Shown: positions 46,928 through 57,367, numbered from the stretch's first letter. The stretch: DNA of 64,000 nucleotides from Kribbella sp. VKM Ac-2569 (GCF_004216905.1 NZ_SGXJ01000001.1:310001-374000); one strand, 5' to 3'. A program made the numbers and translations. Notes: a model not told the origin generated them from the sequence alone.

Positions 46928-48679
46928 TTATGGGTGGGTAATGCTCCCCAGACCCGAGGCGAGGCCGATGACCGCGGTACGGGCGGTTTGGGTGAGGGCT
47001 TGGGTGGCGAAGAGGCGGGGGAAGCGGGTGGTTGGGTCGGTCATCAGTTCGTCGTACGTTCCTTGCTGGGCGACTGTGCCGTTGTCTATGACGTAGATGC
47101 GGTCCATCTCGCGGAGTGTCCAGGCCCGGTGGGAGACGACGATCGTGATGCGGTCGGCGCTGGTACGGCGTAGGTCGGTGAAGATCTCGTGCTCTGCCTC
47201 GGCGTCGATCGCGGAGGTCGGCTCGTCGAGGATCCAGACGCCGGCGTCGCGCAGCCGGATCCGGGCGAGCGCCAGCCGCTGCCACTGGCCGCCGGAGATG
47301 CCGGTGCCGCCCCATTGCTGACCGAGTTGGGTGTCGAGCGGGATGTCGGCGGCGAAGGTGCCGGCTAGCGCGTCGCGGATGTCTTGGTCCGTGACGACGT
47401 CCGGCGCGCCGAGGCCGACGGCGTCGCGGAGGGTGAACTCGAAGCGTCCGAACTCCTGCACCAGCAGGCCGAAGTGGGCGAGCCGCTCGTCCTCCGCCAG
47501 CGCGTCGGCGTCCGCTCCGTCGATCAGCACCCGCCCGCTGCCGGGGCTCAAGGCGCCGACCAGCAGGTTGATCGCCGTTGACTTGCCCGCCCCGTTCACG
47601 CCGACCAGCGCAATCATTTCGCCTCGGTGGGCTTCGATGGAAACGCCGCGAAGAGTCGGCTCGGCCGCGCCCGGGTAGCCGAACGTGACGTTGTCCAAGG
47701 CAACGGAATTGACCTGCCGGACCACCGCGTGGCGCGGCCCGGCAGACACGCTCCGCACGAACCGCCGGTAGATCGCCGCCTGCGGAGCCGCGGTGACGAT
47801 ACTGCCGAACGCGTACCCACACTGACGAATCGCGTTCAACCCGGTGATCGTGCCTGCCACCGCCGCAGCCGCCGCTCCCCCAGTCGCACCGCCGCGCACC
47901 AAAGCGATCAGCGCACCCCCGAAGAGAAGCACAGTGACCAGCGCCGCACCCAGCTCGTACAACAGCGCCGTACGGATCATCCGATCGAGAACCCAAGTCG
48001 CCGACGCCCGGCTGTTCGCGACCAGGCCGGCCACCTTCCACCCCGATCCCAGCACCGCGAGCTCGGTCCCGGGGCGCTGCTGGATCAGTTGCTCGGTCGC
48101 GTACGCCGCTCTGCGCTCGTGCTCGGCGACCCGCGGCCAGCCCTGCGCCTCCATCCGCGAGATCAACGTGAACGCGAGAACGGTCGGCGCCAACGCAGCA
48201 AGGACCAGCAGCCCGGAGACCAGGTTGATCGCCGCGATCGCCACGCACAGTACGACGGACGTCGCCGCCGCGCTGAGCAACTGCACCGGCTTGCCGGCCA
48301 CGTCACTCATCGGGTGCGTCGCGGTCTGACTCGCCTCCAGGTCGCGGACCGTCTCAGGCTCGGCCAGCCGGCTCGGGCTCAGCCGGGCGGCGACGCGAGC
48401 AAGCTCGATCCGCAGCTCGAGCCGGAGACGCAGCATCATCCGCTGGCCGACGCCGTTCGACACCTGGGTCAGCGGATACATCGACCCGACCACCACGGTC
48501 AGCCCCAGCAGTGGACGCCAGAGGTCACCGCTATCGACCAGCTCGCGGATCAGCACCACCTGCGCACCAGGCAGAATCGCCAGCAGGAGTTGGAGAACCG
48601 AGTACGTCGCGAGCCATCCCGGGGTGATCCGGATGGCGTCGGTCAACGATTCACGGGCAGTACGGAACGCATCGAGCAC
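46928..48679 (-). CDS. ABC exporter, fused permease-ATPase (third of three)
   Basis: 583 residues from GTG 48679. The membrane domain (about 1-310) includes LSPSRLAEPETVRDLEASQT near 95. The ATPase shows Walker A GVNGAGKSTAINLLVG near 375, ISGGQWQRLALARIRL near 480, Walker B VWILDEPTSAIDAE near 500 and VVSHRAW near 535. Sequence similarity to the two downstream exporters is low outside the motifs. A 216-bp gap separates it from them, so it may be a separate transcript or the first gene of a three-exporter operon. The substrate is unknown. Confidence 0.9.
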   Translation of the reverse strand: MLDAFRTARESLTDAIRITPGWLATYSVLQLLLAILPGAQVVLIRELVDSGDLWRPLLGLTVVVGSMYPLTQVSNGVGQRMMLRLRLELRIELARVAARLSPSRLAEPETVRDLEASQTATHPMSDVAGKPVQLLSAAATSVVLCVAIAAINLVSGLLVLAALAPTVLAFTLISRMEAQGWPRVAEHERRAAYATEQLIQQRPGTELAVLGSGWKVAGLVANSRASATWVLDRMIRTALLYELGAALVTVLLFGGALIALVRGGATGGAAAAAVAGTITGLNAIRQCGYAFGSIVTAAPQAAIYRRFVRSVSAGPRHAVVRQVNSVALDNVTFGYPGAAEPTLRGVSIEAHRGEMIALVGVNGAGKSTAINLLVGALSPGSGRVLIDGADADALAEDERLAHFGLLVQEFGRFEFTLRDAVGLGAPDVVTDQDIRDALAGTFAADIPLDTQLGQQWGGTGISGGQWQRLALARIRLRDAGVWILDEPTSAIDAEAEHEIFTDLRRTSADRITIVVSHRAWTLREMDRIYVIDNGTVAQQGTYDELMTDPTTRFPRLFATQALTQTARTAVIGLASGLGSITHP

Positions 48680-48816
48680 GATGATCCTCGCAAGGCAGGC
48701 CGGAGCCGCGCCGGTGTTCCAGCGCGGATCGCGTCGGCCGCAAATTGCGTGTCATCCCAGCAAGCAGGCCCAGCCCGTGCGTCCAGGGATCCAGTGGCAG
48801 ATCACGTATGACGTCT

Positions 48817-50007
48817 TCACTTCAACCTACCCGGCGCGAGGAGCTGAGTCACCAGGAGCGACGCGGCGATGAGCACGATGCCGAAGTACATGACGCTGTT
48901 CACGCCCGCATGATCGGCGAACAGTCCGCCGAAGAGAGCACCGAGGGCGATCGAGGTGTTGTACGCCATCGTGTTGAGCGACATGGCTGCCTCGAAGGTC
49001 TCGGGAGCGGCGGCCTGCGTGAGGTTCACCTGGCACAGCTGGACCACGCCGAACGACGTACCCCACAGCACCAGTGAGACGACCTGACCAACCGGCCACT
49101 GACCGACTGCCAGTAACAGCACCATGGCCGCGGCGGCACCCGCGCAGCCCGCCATGAAACCGGCGCGGCTGTTCCAGGACACCACACGTCCGCCGATGAA
49201 GTTGCCGGCCGCCCCAGCCGCGCCGTACGCCATCAGCACGGCGGTGATGAACGCCGGTGACGCAGCCGACTCGCCTTCCAGGAAAGGCCGGACGAAGGTG
49301 TAGGCGCCGAAGTGCCCGAGTACGAACAGCATCACCATCAGCATCACCAGCCGGAGCCGCGCGTTGCTGACCGGGAGCGCGAACACTGCCCGCACGGGCA
49401 CCGCGTTGTCGGACGGCAACGAGGGAATCGCGGCGACGACCGCGGCCAGGACGAGCAGGCTCAGCCCCGACCAGAGCAGGAAGGTGGTGCGCCAGTCGGT
49501 CCGGCTCTCGAGGAAGATCCCGAGCGGGATGCCGACGACCGCCGCGACCGAGATGCCGGACATGACGACCGCGGCCGCCTTGCTCGCGTCGCGCTCGGCC
49601 ACCAGGCGCATCGCCATGCTGACGCCGATCGCCCAGAACACCCCGCTGGCGAAGCCCATGCACAGCCGGGTGGCCAGTATCAGCGGGAAGTTCGGCGCGA
49701 TCGCGGTCACCAGGTTTCCCACGGTCAGCACCGACAACAGGACGGAGAGCAGGATGCGGCGATTGACCCGCCGGCTCCACGCGACGATGAACGGCACGCC
49801 GAGGCCGGCCGAGACGCCGTACAGCGTCACCATCAGGCCGGCGACCCCGACCGGAACGCTGAGGCTGGTACTCAACGGGGTGAGGAGGCCGACGGGCATC
49901 AGTTCGGTGGTCAGGAAGACGAACAGGCTGGCGGTGATCGCGGCGACCCCCAGCCACGGGCGCGTCGTCGAGGCCCGTTGCTTCGTGAGGATAGGTTGAT
50001 TGGTCAC
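48817..50007 (-). CDS. MFS transporter, AraJ/drug efflux type (DHA1)
   Basis: 396 residues from GTG 50007 with twelve hydrophobic segments. The first span is ITASLFVFLTTELMPVGLL, typical of AraJ/YdhP-like exporters. The loop between spans 2 and 3 reads AWSRRVNRRILL, and span 4 has LILATRLCMGFASGVFWAIG. It is divergent from a LysR-type gene with an 80-bp gap, the classic arrangement for an exporter controlled by its neighbour. The substrate is not predictable. Confidence 0.92.
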   Translation of the reverse strand: MTNQPILTKQRASTTRPWLGVAAITASLFVFLTTELMPVGLLTPLSTSLSVPVGVAGLMVTLYGVSAGLGVPFIVAWSRRVNRRILLSVLLSVLTVGNLVTAIAPNFPLILATRLCMGFASGVFWAIGVSMAMRLVAERDASKAAAVVMSGISVAAVVGIPLGIFLESRTDWRTTFLLWSGLSLLVLAAVVAAIPSLPSDNAVPVRAVFALPVSNARLRLVMLMVMLFVLGHFGAYTFVRPFLEGESAASPAFITAVLMAYGAAGAAGNFIGGRVVSWNSRAGFMAGCAGAAAAMVLLLAVGQWPVGQVVSLVLWGTSFGVVQLCQVNLTQAAAPETFEAAMSLNTMAYNTSIALGALFGGLFADHAGVNSVMYFGIVLIAASLLVTQLLAPGRLK

Positions 50008-50086
50008 CCTGGCAGTTTCCGGCCGCGGTGATCAATGAGTCCAACACATGTTCGTCACGCCATCGATCGTGATTCAAGATAGTTCC

Positions 50087-50955
50087 ATGGAACTCCAGCA
50101 ACTCCGGTACGTCGTCGCGGTCGCCGAGACGAACAACTTCACCCGCGCCGCCGAACGGTGCCTGGTCGTGCAGTCCGCGCTCAGCCACCAGATCGCCCGG
50201 CTGGAGCGGGAGCTGGGCGCGCGGCTGTTCGACCGCACCAGCCGGCGGGTGCGCCTGACACCGGCCGGTACGGCGTTCCTGCCTGCGGCCCGTCAGTGCC
50301 TGGATGCCGCCGAGCGGGCCGCCGCAGAGGCCGCCGCCGCGGTCGGCCTGGTCCGCGGACGGCTCGCCGTCGGGCTCATCCCGACCGTCGCCGCGGTCGA
50401 CATTCCCGCAGCGCTGCGGGACTTCCGGCGTGAGTACCCCGACGTACGGATCTCGCTGCGCGTCGGTGCGAGCGAAAACTGGCCGAACAGGTCAAGGAAG
50501 GCGTCCTCGACGTGGCCTTCCTCGGGCTGCCCACGACCGCTCGACCTCAGGGCGTGGAGACGCGTGAACTCGCCCGCGACCGGCTGGTCGCGGTGGTTCC
50601 GCCCGATCACCCGCTCGCGGCCGAGTCGTCGGTGACGCTGCGACAGCTCGCGAGCGAGGTGTTCGTGGATCTGCCGCCCCGGACCGCCGGTCGTCTGCAG
50701 AGCGACCAGGCCTTCGAGGCCGCCGGACTCGTCCGCGACGTCGCCTTCGAGGTGAGCACCGCCGAGCTGATGGCGCGGCTCGTCAGCGAACGGCTCGCCG
50801 TCGCCTTGTTCGCCTCGACCTATGCGCCACAGCTGACCGGCATCGCCACGGTCGAGATCACTGAGGCGCCCGGGCGGATCGAGTACGTCGTCTGGAGCTC
50901 GGCCGGCCGCTCTCCAGCCGCGTCCGCCTTCCTCGCTCTGCTGGGAATCAGCTGA
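50087..50955 (+). pseudogene. LysR-family regulator split by a frameshift
   Basis: ATG 50087 opens a typical LysR helix-turn-helix (MELQQLRYVVAVAETNNFTR, then VVQSALSHQIARLERELGAR). The frame is normal to about residue 130 (EYPDVRISLRVGASE). The next frame continues the protein as KLAEQVKEGVLDVAFLGL, and carries the rest of the effector domain to 50955 (VEITEAPGRIEYVVWSSAGR). The break is at the run GAAAAC (50474-50479), consistent with one lost base in the A-run. Either the gene is inactivated or the base is a sequencing error. It probably controlled the divergent MFS exporter. Confidence 0.85.
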
Positions 50956-50959
50956 CCAT

Positions 50960-52273
50960 TCAGACGGTGAAGGCGGTGGTGTCTTCCTGGAAGGGGCCCA
51001 TGACGGTGAGGGCGGGGGTGCCGACATAGAGGTCGGCGGCCAGGGCAGTCACGTCGTCGAGGGTGACGGAGTCGATGCGGTGCAGGATCTCGTCGACGGT
51101 GGGGAGTTCGCCGTACACGAGTTCGGCCTTCGCGATCCGGGTCATCTTGGCGCCGGTGTCCTCGAGGCCCATCACGACCGAGCCGCGCATCTGGCCCTTG
51201 CCGCGGAGCAGTTCGTCGGGCGTGATGTTGCCGCGGGCAATCGACTCGAGCTCGCCGCGGATCACGTCCAGGACCTCGGGGGCCTTCTTCGGCAGGCAGC
51301 CCGCGTACACGCCGACCATACCCGAATCGGCGTACGCCGAACCGAACGTGAACACCGAGTACGCCAGTCCGCGCTTCTCCCGCACCTCCTGGAACAGCCG
51401 CGACGACATCCCGCCGCCGACGATCCCGTGCAGTACGCCGGCGATGTAGCGGCGCTCGTCGCTCCGGACCAGCCCGGGCATCCCAAGCACCAGGTGCGCC
51501 TGCTCGACGTCACGGTGGTGCACCTGCACCCCGCCGTACGTCGGAACGGTCTTGCCGGCACCCCGTCGTACAGCTGCCGGCTCGGCCTCGGCGGTCACCC
51601 AGTGCCGCTCGAACGCCTTGCGGACCAGGCGGACCACGTCGGCGTGGTCGACGTTGCCGGCCACCGAGACGACGATGTTGGAGGGCTTGTAGCGGCGCCG
51701 GTACCAGCCGACGACCTGTTGGCGGGACAGCCCGGCGACCGATTCCGGCGTACCGGTGATCGAACGACCCAGCGGGGACTTGCCCCACAGCTGCTCGGCG
51801 AACAGGTCGTGGATGTGGTCCGACGTCTCGTCGGCGTGCATCGCGATCTCTTCGTCGATGACGTCGCGCTCACTCTCCACGTCCGCGTCCGTCAGCGTGG
51901 CGGAGGTGATCATGTCGCAGATGACGTCGACCGCGAGCGGCAGGTCGGAGTCGAGCACCCGCGAGTAGTAGCAGGTGTACTCCTTGCCGGTGAACGCGTT
52001 CATCTCGCCGCCGACCGCGTCGATCGCGGCGGAGATCTCCAGTGCGTCGCGGCGCTCGGTGCCCTTGAACAGCAGGTGTTCGAGGAAATGCGTCGCACCG
52101 GCCAGCTGCTCCGGCTCGTCGCGGGAGCCGACGCCGACCCAGAGGCCGAACGTGACCGAGCGGAAGCCCGGTACCGACTGGGAGAGCACGCGAAGCCCGG
52201 AGGGCAGGACGGTCCGTTTGACCGGACCGCCCGCCTCCGGGCTCAGCAGCGTGCTGGTGGTTGCTCGAATCAC
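50960..52273 (-). CDS. M16-family zinc peptidase (pitrilysin/MPP-like)
   Basis: 437 residues, single-unit M16B size. The inverted zinc motif [11 protein letters not shown] (HxxEH) is near residue 65, with the third ligand Glu in the following helix ([20 protein letters not shown]). A later [20 protein letters not shown] near 295 is the R/Y motif region of the C-terminal half. GTG 52273 overlaps the pnp stop as GTGA, so translation is coupled to pnp, a pairing common in Gram-positive bacteria. It probably degrades peptides; a regulatory link to pnp is unproven. Confidence 0.95.
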   Translation of the reverse strand: MIRATTSTLLSPEAGGPVKRTVLPSGLRVLSQSVPGFRSVTFGLWVGVGSRDEPEQLAGATHFLEHLLFKGTERRDALEISAAIDAVGGEMNAFTGKEYTCYYSRVLDSDLPLAVDVICDMITSATLTDADVESERDVIDEEIAMHADETSDHIHDLFAEQLWGKSPLGRSITGTPESVAGLSRQQVVGWYRRRYKPSNIVVSVAGNVDHADVVRLVRKAFERHWVTAEAEPAAVRRGAGKTVPTYGGVQVHHRDVEQAHLVLGMPGLVRSDERRYIAGVLHGIVGGGMSSRLFQEVREKRGLAYSVFTFGSAYADSGMVGVYAGCLPKKAPEVLDVIRGELESIARGNITPDELLRGKGQMRGSVVMGLEDTGAKMTRIAKAELVYGELPTVDEILHRIDSVTLDDVTALAADLYVGTPALTVMGPFQEDTTAFTV

Positions 52274-54510
52274 TCGGCGGACTCGGCAGCCTTCTCTTCG
52301 GACTTGTCTTCACCCTCGATGACCGGGATCAGCGAGAGCTTGCCGCGGTCGTCGATCTCGGCGATCTCGACCTGGAGCTTCTGCCCCACCGAGAGCACGT
52401 CCTCGACGGCCTCGACGCGCTTGCCACCGGCCAGCGGACGCAGCTTGCTGATGTGCAGCAGGCCGTCCTTGCCCGGCAGCAGGCTGATGAACGCACCGAA
52501 GTTGGTCGTCTTCACGACCGTGCCCAGGTAGCGCTCGCCCTTCTCCGGCATGGTCGGGTTCGCGATCGCGTTGATCGCGGCCCGGGCCGCCTCGGCCGAC
52601 GGGCCGTCGGTCGCGCCGATGTACACGGTGCCGTCGTCCTCGATCGAGATATCGGCGCCGGTGTCCTCGGTGATCTGGTTGATCATCTTGCCCTTCGGGC
52701 CGATGACCTCGCCGATCTTGTCGACCGGGACCTTCACCGAGATGACCCGCGGCGCGAACTCGCTCATCTCACCCGGCGCGTCGATGGCCTTGGCCATCAC
52801 GTCCAGGATCGTCAGGCGGGCGTCCTTGGCCTGGGTCAGCGCGCCGCCGAGCACGCTGGCCGGGATACCGTCCAGCTTGGTGTCCAGCTGCAGGGCGGTG
52901 ACGAAGTCCTTCGTACCGGCGACCTTGAAGTCCATGTCGCCGAACGCGTCCTCCGCGCCCAGGATGTCGGTGAGCGCGACGTACTGCGTCTCGCCGTCGA
53001 TCTCACCGGAGATCAGACCCATCGCGATACCGGCGACCGGGGCCTTCAGCGGCACACCGGCGTTCAGCAGCGACAGCGTCGAGGCGCAGACCGAACCCAT
53101 CGAGGTCGACCCGTTCGAACCGAGCGCCTCGGACACCTGACGCAGCGCGTACGGGAAGTCCTCGCGCGACGGCAGCACCGGCACCAGGGCCCGCTCGGCC
53201 AGCGCGCCGTGACCGATCTCGCGGCGCTTCGGCGAACCGACCCGGCCGGTCTCACCGGTCGAGTACGGCGGGAAGTTGTAGTTGTGCATGTACCGCTTGC
53301 GCGTCTCCGGGGAGAGCGTGTCCAGCTGCTGCTCCATCCGGAGCATGTTCAGCGTGGTGACACCCATGATCTGGGTCTCGCCGCGCTCGAACAGCGCCGA
53401 GCCGTGCACCCGCGGGAGCACGCCGATCTGGGCCTTCAGCGGCCGGATGTCGGCCAGCCCGCGGCCGTCGATGCGGACCTTGTCCTTCAGCACCCGCTGC
53501 CGGACCAGCTTCTTGGTCAGCGAGCGGAAGGCTGCGGACAGCTCCTTCTCGCGGCCCTCGAAGTCGGCGGCCAGCTTGTCCACCGTGGCGGCCTTGACCG
53601 CGTCGGTGGCGTCGTCGCGCTCGTGCTTGCCGGCGATGGTCAGCGCCTGCGCGAGCTCCTCGCTCGCGGAAGCCTCGACGGCGGCGAACGCGTCGTCCTG
53701 GTAGTCCGGGAAGACCGGGAACTCACCGGTCGGCTTCGCGGCCTTGGCCGCCAGCTCGGACTGCGCCTCGACCAGGGTCTTGATGAACGCCTTGGAGGCC
53801 TCGAGGCCCTCGGCGACGATCTCCTCGGTCGGCGCCTGCGCGCCACCGGCGACCTTGTCGAAGGTGGTCGGGGTCGACTCGGCCTCGACCATCATGATCG
53901 CGACGTCACCGGACTCGGTGACACGACCGGCGACCACCATGTCGAAGACGGCGTCCTCGAGCTCGGTGTGCGTCGGGAAGGCGACCCACTGGGTGCCGAT
54001 CAGCGCGACGCGGGTGGCGCCGATCGGGCCCGAGAACGGCAGCCCGGCGATCTGGGTGGACATCGACGCCGCGTTGATCGCGAGTACGTCGTACAGCTTG
54101 TCCGGGTTCAGCGCCAGGACCGTGATGACGACCTGGATCTCGTTGCGCAGGCCGGACACGAACGACGGCCGCAGCGGGCGGTCGATCAGCCGGCAGGTCA
54201 GGATGGCCTCCTCGGAAGGACGGCCCTCCCGGCGGAAGAACGAGCCCGGGATGCGGCCCGCGGCGTACATCCGCTCCTCGACGTCCACCGTCAACGGGAA
54301 GAAGTCGAACTGGTCCTTGGGCTTCTTGCTGGCCGTGGTGGCCGAAAGCACCATCGTGTCGCCGTCGAGGTAGGCAGCCGCGGAGCCCGCGGCCTGCTGG
54401 GCCAGACGGCCCGTCTCGAAGCGGATGGTGCGGGTGCCGAAGCTGCCGTTGTCGATGACGGCCTCAGCGAATTCGGCGCCCTCCATGGGCGCGCGTGTGG
54501 ATCCCGACAC
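52270..54510 (-). CDS. pnp: Polyribonucleotide nucleotidyltransferase (PNPase)
   Basis: About 746 residues. It degrades RNA from the 3' end with phosphate. In order: first RNase PH domain ([20 protein letters not shown], then [20 protein letters not shown]), all-alpha linker (about 235-330), second RNase PH domain ([20 protein letters not shown] near 470), KH domain ([20 protein letters not shown] near 600) and S1 domain ([20 protein letters not shown] near 675). GTG 54510 has AGAGGGG 6 nt upstream; an internal ATG at 54486 is the usual family start and is an alternative. The start sits in the loop of a small hairpin. Confidence 0.97.
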   Translation of the reverse strand: MSGSTRAPMEGAEFAEAVIDNGSFGTRTIRFETGRLAQQAAGSAAAYLDGDTMVLSATTASKKPKDQFDFFPLTVDVEERMYAAGRIPGSFFRREGRPSEEAILTCRLIDRPLRPSFVSGLRNEIQVVITVLALNPDKLYDVLAINAASMSTQIAGLPFSGPIGATRVALIGTQWVAFPTHTELEDAVFDMVVAGRVTESGDVAIMMVEAESTPTTFDKVAGGAQAPTEEIVAEGLEASKAFIKTLVEAQSELAAKAAKPTGEFPVFPDYQDDAFAAVEASASEELAQALTIAGKHERDDATDAVKAATVDKLAADFEGREKELSAAFRSLTKKLVRQRVLKDKVRIDGRGLADIRPLKAQIGVLPRVHGSALFERGETQIMGVTTLNMLRMEQQLDTLSPETRKRYMHNYNFPPYSTGETGRVGSPKRREIGHGALAERALVPVLPSREDFPYALRQVSEALGSNGSTSMGSVCASTLSLLNAGVPLKAPVAGIAMGLISGEIDGETQYVALTDILGAEDAFGDMDFKVAGTKDFVTALQLDTKLDGIPASVLGGALTQAKDARLTILDVMAKAIDAPGEMSEFAPRVISVKVPVDKIGEVIGPKGKMINQITEDTGADISIEDDGTVYIGATDGPSAEAARAAINAIANPTMPEKGERYLGTVVKTTNFGAFISLLPGKDGLLHISKLRPLAGGKRVEAVEDVLSVGQKLQVEIAEIDDRGKLSLIPVIEGEDKSEEKAAESAE

Positions 54511-54515
54511 GGGAT
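54501..54515 (-). promoter_or_regulatory. Hairpin enclosing the pnp start codon
   Basis: On the pnp strand, ATCCC and GGGAT pair around the 5-nt loop GTGTC, which begins with the predicted GTG start codon (54510-54508). The ribosome binding site lies just 5' of the stem. It may limit initiation; pnp autoregulates through its leader in other bacteria, but a connection is speculative. Confidence 0.35.
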
Positions 54516-54680
54516 ACCCCTCTCTCACAGTGTGACGACTGCGAGGCGCGAGCTTCCGGGATGCCGGTCTTCGATCGAGGCCCGCGGGAGTCCAGCTTCG
54601 CTGTTCACCCGAAAGCCACTACCGAGGACCGGTCGTTGTCCCGCCACGCGCTTCGCGTCGCCTCGTACGTCTTACGTGCT

Positions 54681-54705
54681 TCGATATTCAGTACTGTATT
54701 CAATT
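54681..54705. promoter_or_regulatory. AT-rich palindrome between rpsO and pnp
   Basis: CAGTACTG (54689-54696) is a perfect 8-bp palindrome inside an AT-rich island (TCGATATT on one side, TATTCAATTG on the other). The surrounding 250-bp gap is otherwise GC-rich. It may be part of a pnp promoter or an operator. No clean -35/-10 pair could be fixed. Confidence 0.3.
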
Positions 54706-54735
54706 GTCCCTGGCACGCCAGGGCGTGGATACGCC

Positions 54736-54769
54736 AGGAGCGGCCACCCGAGTTTCGGGGGCCGCTCCT
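54736..54769 (-). terminator. Terminator hairpin after rpsO
   Basis: AGGAGCGGCC and GGCCGCTCCT form a 10-bp stem with a second inner stem CCCGA/TCGGG, starting 7 bp after the rpsO stop. It would end or attenuate the transcript before pnp and can protect 3' ends. Confidence 0.7.
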
Positions 54770-54776
54770 CGCGAAG

Positions 54777-55049
54777 TCATCGGCGAAGGCCGAGCCGCTC
54801 GATCAGGGACCGGTAGCGGTTGATGTCCTTCTTCGCCAGGTAGTTCAGCAGCCGGCGGCGCTGACCGACGAGCAGCAACAGGCCACGACGGCTGTGGTGG
54901 TCGTGCTTGTGCTCCTTCAGGTGCTCGGTGAGGTGCGCGATGCGGTGCGTCAGGAGCGCAACCTGGACCTCGGGGGACCCGGTGTCGCCCTCGGTCAGGG
55001 CGTACTCACCCATGATCTTCTTCTTCGTTGCGGCATCAACAGATGACAC
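54777..55049 (-). CDS. rpsO: 30S ribosomal protein S15
   Basis: 90 residues from GTG 55049, which has GAGAGG 6 nt upstream. The conserved S15 body is clear: [20 protein letters not shown], then [20 protein letters not shown], then [20 protein letters not shown]. It binds the central domain of 16S rRNA early in 30S assembly and, in E. coli, represses its own mRNA. It lies between ribF and pnp, the conserved order. Confidence 0.97.
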   Translation of the reverse strand: MSSVDAATKKKIMGEYALTEGDTGSPEVQVALLTHRIAHLTEHLKEHKHDHHSRRGLLLLVGQRRRLLNYLAKKDINRYRSLIERLGLRR

Positions 55050-55185
55050 AGGATTCCTCTCGATTTCCGTTGCGCGGCGCACCGGGGCATTCTTCACCCG
55101 AGCACTCTCGATCCGCGGCCGTTCAGACGGCAGCAGCCAGCGTATCAGTCCGTGGACGGGGTGCCCTAATCGCCCTGACCGGTCG

Positions 55186-56148
55186 CTAATCGGTGCTGAG
55201 CAGGTGTCGCGCACCGTCGACGTCGGCCTTCATCTGCACCAGCAGTTCGTCGATGCTGTCGAACCGGATCTGCGTACCGCGCAGCCGGGCGACGAAATCG
55301 ATCGCGACCGTGGCGCCGTACAGCTCGAGGTCGTCGCGGTCCAGCACGTACGACTCCACCCGGCGGTCCACGCCGTCGAAGGTCGGGTTGCTGCCGACGC
55401 TGATCGCCGCGGGCAGCGGATCCGGGTACGCCGGGGCGCCCGGCGCCGGTGTCAGCACGGTGAGCCACCCGGCGTACACGCCGTCCTGCGGGACCGCTGC
55501 GCCCGGGTCCGCGGGGATGTTCGCGGTCGGGTAGCCGAGCTCGCGGCCGCGCTTGTCGCCCTCGACGACCACGCCGGTGACCCGCAGCGGGCGGCCGAGC
55601 GCCTCCGCGGCGGCCTCCACGTCGCCGTCGGCGAGCCGCTGGCGCACGTACGTCGACGACCAGGGCTGCTCGTCCCCCGCGAGGCTCAGACCCTCGACCT
55701 GGAAGCCGTACTGCGTTCCCGCCTCGACGAGCGTGTCGACGTGACCGGCCGCCTTGTGACCGAAGCGGAAGTTCTCACCGACCACGATCGCCTTCGCGTG
55801 CAGCGCGTTCACCAGCGTGCGCTCGATGAAGTCCTCCGGCGACCAGTGCGACACCTCCTTGGTGAACGGGAGGATCAGCACCGCGTCCGCGCCGGCCTCG
55901 CCGAGCAGCTCGGCGCGCCGGCCGGGGTCGCTGAGTTGCAGCGGCGCGTGGTCGGGCCGCAGGACCCGCATCGGGTGCGGGTCGAAGGTCATCGCCACCA
56001 CCGGCAGACCACCCAACTCGGCCGCCCGCGCGCGGGCGTGCGCGAGCACCTCCTGGTGACCCCGGTGCACGCCGTCGAAGTTGCCGATGGTGACGACGGT
56101 CGGCCCGAAGTCCGGGCTCACCTCGTCCAATCCATGCCAGACACGCAT
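55186..56148 (-). CDS. ribF: Bifunctional riboflavin kinase/FAD synthetase
   Basis: 320 residues from ATG 56148 ([20 protein letters not shown]). The N-terminal FAD synthetase nucleotidyltransferase motif [14 protein letters not shown] is near residue 25, then [16 protein letters not shown] near 60 and [18 protein letters not shown] near 125. The C-terminal riboflavin kinase domain has [15 protein letters not shown] near 190 and [18 protein letters not shown] near 265. It makes FMN and FAD from riboflavin. The frame is open further upstream but without a family-like start. Confidence 0.97.
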   Translation of the reverse strand: MRVWHGLDEVSPDFGPTVVTIGNFDGVHRGHQEVLAHARARAAELGGLPVVAMTFDPHPMRVLRPDHAPLQLSDPGRRAELLGEAGADAVLILPFTKEVSHWSPEDFIERTLVNALHAKAIVVGENFRFGHKAAGHVDTLVEAGTQYGFQVEGLSLAGDEQPWSSTYVRQRLADGDVEAAAEALGRPLRVTGVVVEGDKRGRELGYPTANIPADPGAAVPQDGVYAGWLTVLTPAPGAPAYPDPLPAAISVGSNPTFDGVDRRVESYVLDRDDLELYGATVAIDFVARLRGTQIRFDSIDELLVQMKADVDGARHLLSTD

Positions 56149-56267
56149 GGCAGCAGGATTCCATGCCTGACCTGGATTGCTTCCACCAGGTCCACGATCA
56201 CCCCTTGTAATCGTGCGGTGACTCAACTTATGGTGGGCCGCGCACTGGATGAGCCTGGGGAGGTCTT

Positions 56268-57308
56268 GTGAAGCTACGCCGTCTGGTTGCTGTCTGCGCA
56301 GCACTCGCTCTGGTGGCCGGGCTACCTGCCACTGCCGCCACAGCCGCGCCAAGCTCCACGATGTCCACCGGCTTCGAGCGGTACGTTGCGCTCGGCGACT
56401 CGTACACCTCCGCGCCGTTCGTCCCCTTGGCCGACCTGTTGTCGCTCGGGTGCGCTCGCTCGTACAGCAACTACCCGAAGCTGCTGGCCGGAGCGCTCGG
56501 CGTGCACCGGTTCACCGACGTCAGCTGCGGCGGAGCTGACACCACGAACATGACCCAGCCACAGAGCACGATCCTCGGCACCGCCGCGCCGCAGTTCGAC
56601 GCGCTGACGCCGGACACGGACTTGGTGACGCTCGGGATCGGCGGCAACGACTTCGGCGTCTTCGGCGACATCATCGGCACCTGCCCCGGGCTGGGCGCCT
56701 CCGACCCGACCGGGGCGCCGTGCAAGGCGCACTTCACGGTCGACGGCGTGGACACGCTGAAGGCCAAGATCGCCCAGACCCAGACGCGGATCGCGATCGT
56801 CGTCCAGGGCATCCGGGCGAGGTCGCCGCAGGCCACCATCGTGCTGGTCGGCTACCCGAAGATCGCGCCGGAGCACGGGACATGCCCGTCGATCCTCCCG
56901 TTCGCCGACGGCGACTACGCGTACCTGTACTCGATCGAGCAGGCGCTGAACGCAGCCGTCTCCGGGGCAGCCGAGGCCGGCGGAGCGACGTACGTCGACA
57001 CGTTCGGGCCGTCCACCGGGCACGACGCCTGCGCCCCGGACGGCCAGGCGTGGATCCAGGGCAAGGACATCAACCTGCTGCGGGCGCTGAACTACCACCC
57101 GCGCTTCGAGGGCGAGGCCGGCATGGCCGCGCTCACCTACAAGACGCTGACCGGCGCGCAGCCGGTCGTCACCGCCGCCGAGCAGGCCACGTGGGCCGCC
57201 CGGGCGCGCACGCTGGCGAAGCAGGCCGCCGCGTCACCCCAAGCTGCCCTCTCCCCCAAGGCCCTCGAGGCCTCCCTGAACCGCGTACGGACCAGCGCGC
57301 AACGCTGA
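56268..57308 (+). CDS. Secreted SGNH/GDSL hydrolase (lipase/esterase)
   Basis: 346 residues from GTG 56268 with GGGAGG just upstream. A Sec signal peptide covers about 1-27 (VAVCAALALVAGLPATAATA). Block I FERYVALGDSYTSAPF has the catalytic Ser near residue 46, block III is GIGGNDFG near 125, and the C-terminal LNYHPRFEGEAGMAAL near 275 provides the catalytic His. Cysteines near the active site suggest disulfides, as in Streptomyces secreted lipases. It is inserted, divergent, between ribF and the sirtuin gene. Confidence 0.92.
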   Translation: MKLRRLVAVCAALALVAGLPATAATAAPSSTMSTGFERYVALGDSYTSAPFVPLADLLSLGCARSYSNYPKLLAGALGVHRFTDVSCGGADTTNMTQPQSTILGTAAPQFDALTPDTDLVTLGIGGNDFGVFGDIIGTCPGLGASDPTGAPCKAHFTVDGVDTLKAKIAQTQTRIAIVVQGIRARSPQATIVLVGYPKIAPEHGTCPSILPFADGDYAYLYSIEQALNAAVSGAAEAGGATYVDTFGPSTGHDACAPDGQAWIQGKDINLLRALNYHPRFEGEAGMAALTYKTLTGAQPVVTAAEQATWAARARTLAKQAAASPQAALSPKALEASLNRVRTSAQR

Positions 57309-57334
57309 CCCTTTCCAATCCGTACTGCGGACCA

Positions 57335-57367
57335 CGGGCCGGGCCACCTCACGCGTGGCTCGGCCCG
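57335..57367. terminator. Terminator between SGNH hydrolase and sirtuin genes
   Basis: CGGGCCG pairs with CGGCCCG and GCCAC with GTGGC, giving a 13-bp stem with a G-T pair and a 7-nt loop. It lies 27 bp after the SGNH stop and is followed by CTGGTTTCTTC. The 3' arm overlaps the last codons of the convergent sirtuin gene, so it may serve both directions. Confidence 0.65.

Noticed and set aside
52261..54816. Open frame of 851 codons antisense to pnp
   Set aside because: Shadow of pnp; no motif or start signal.
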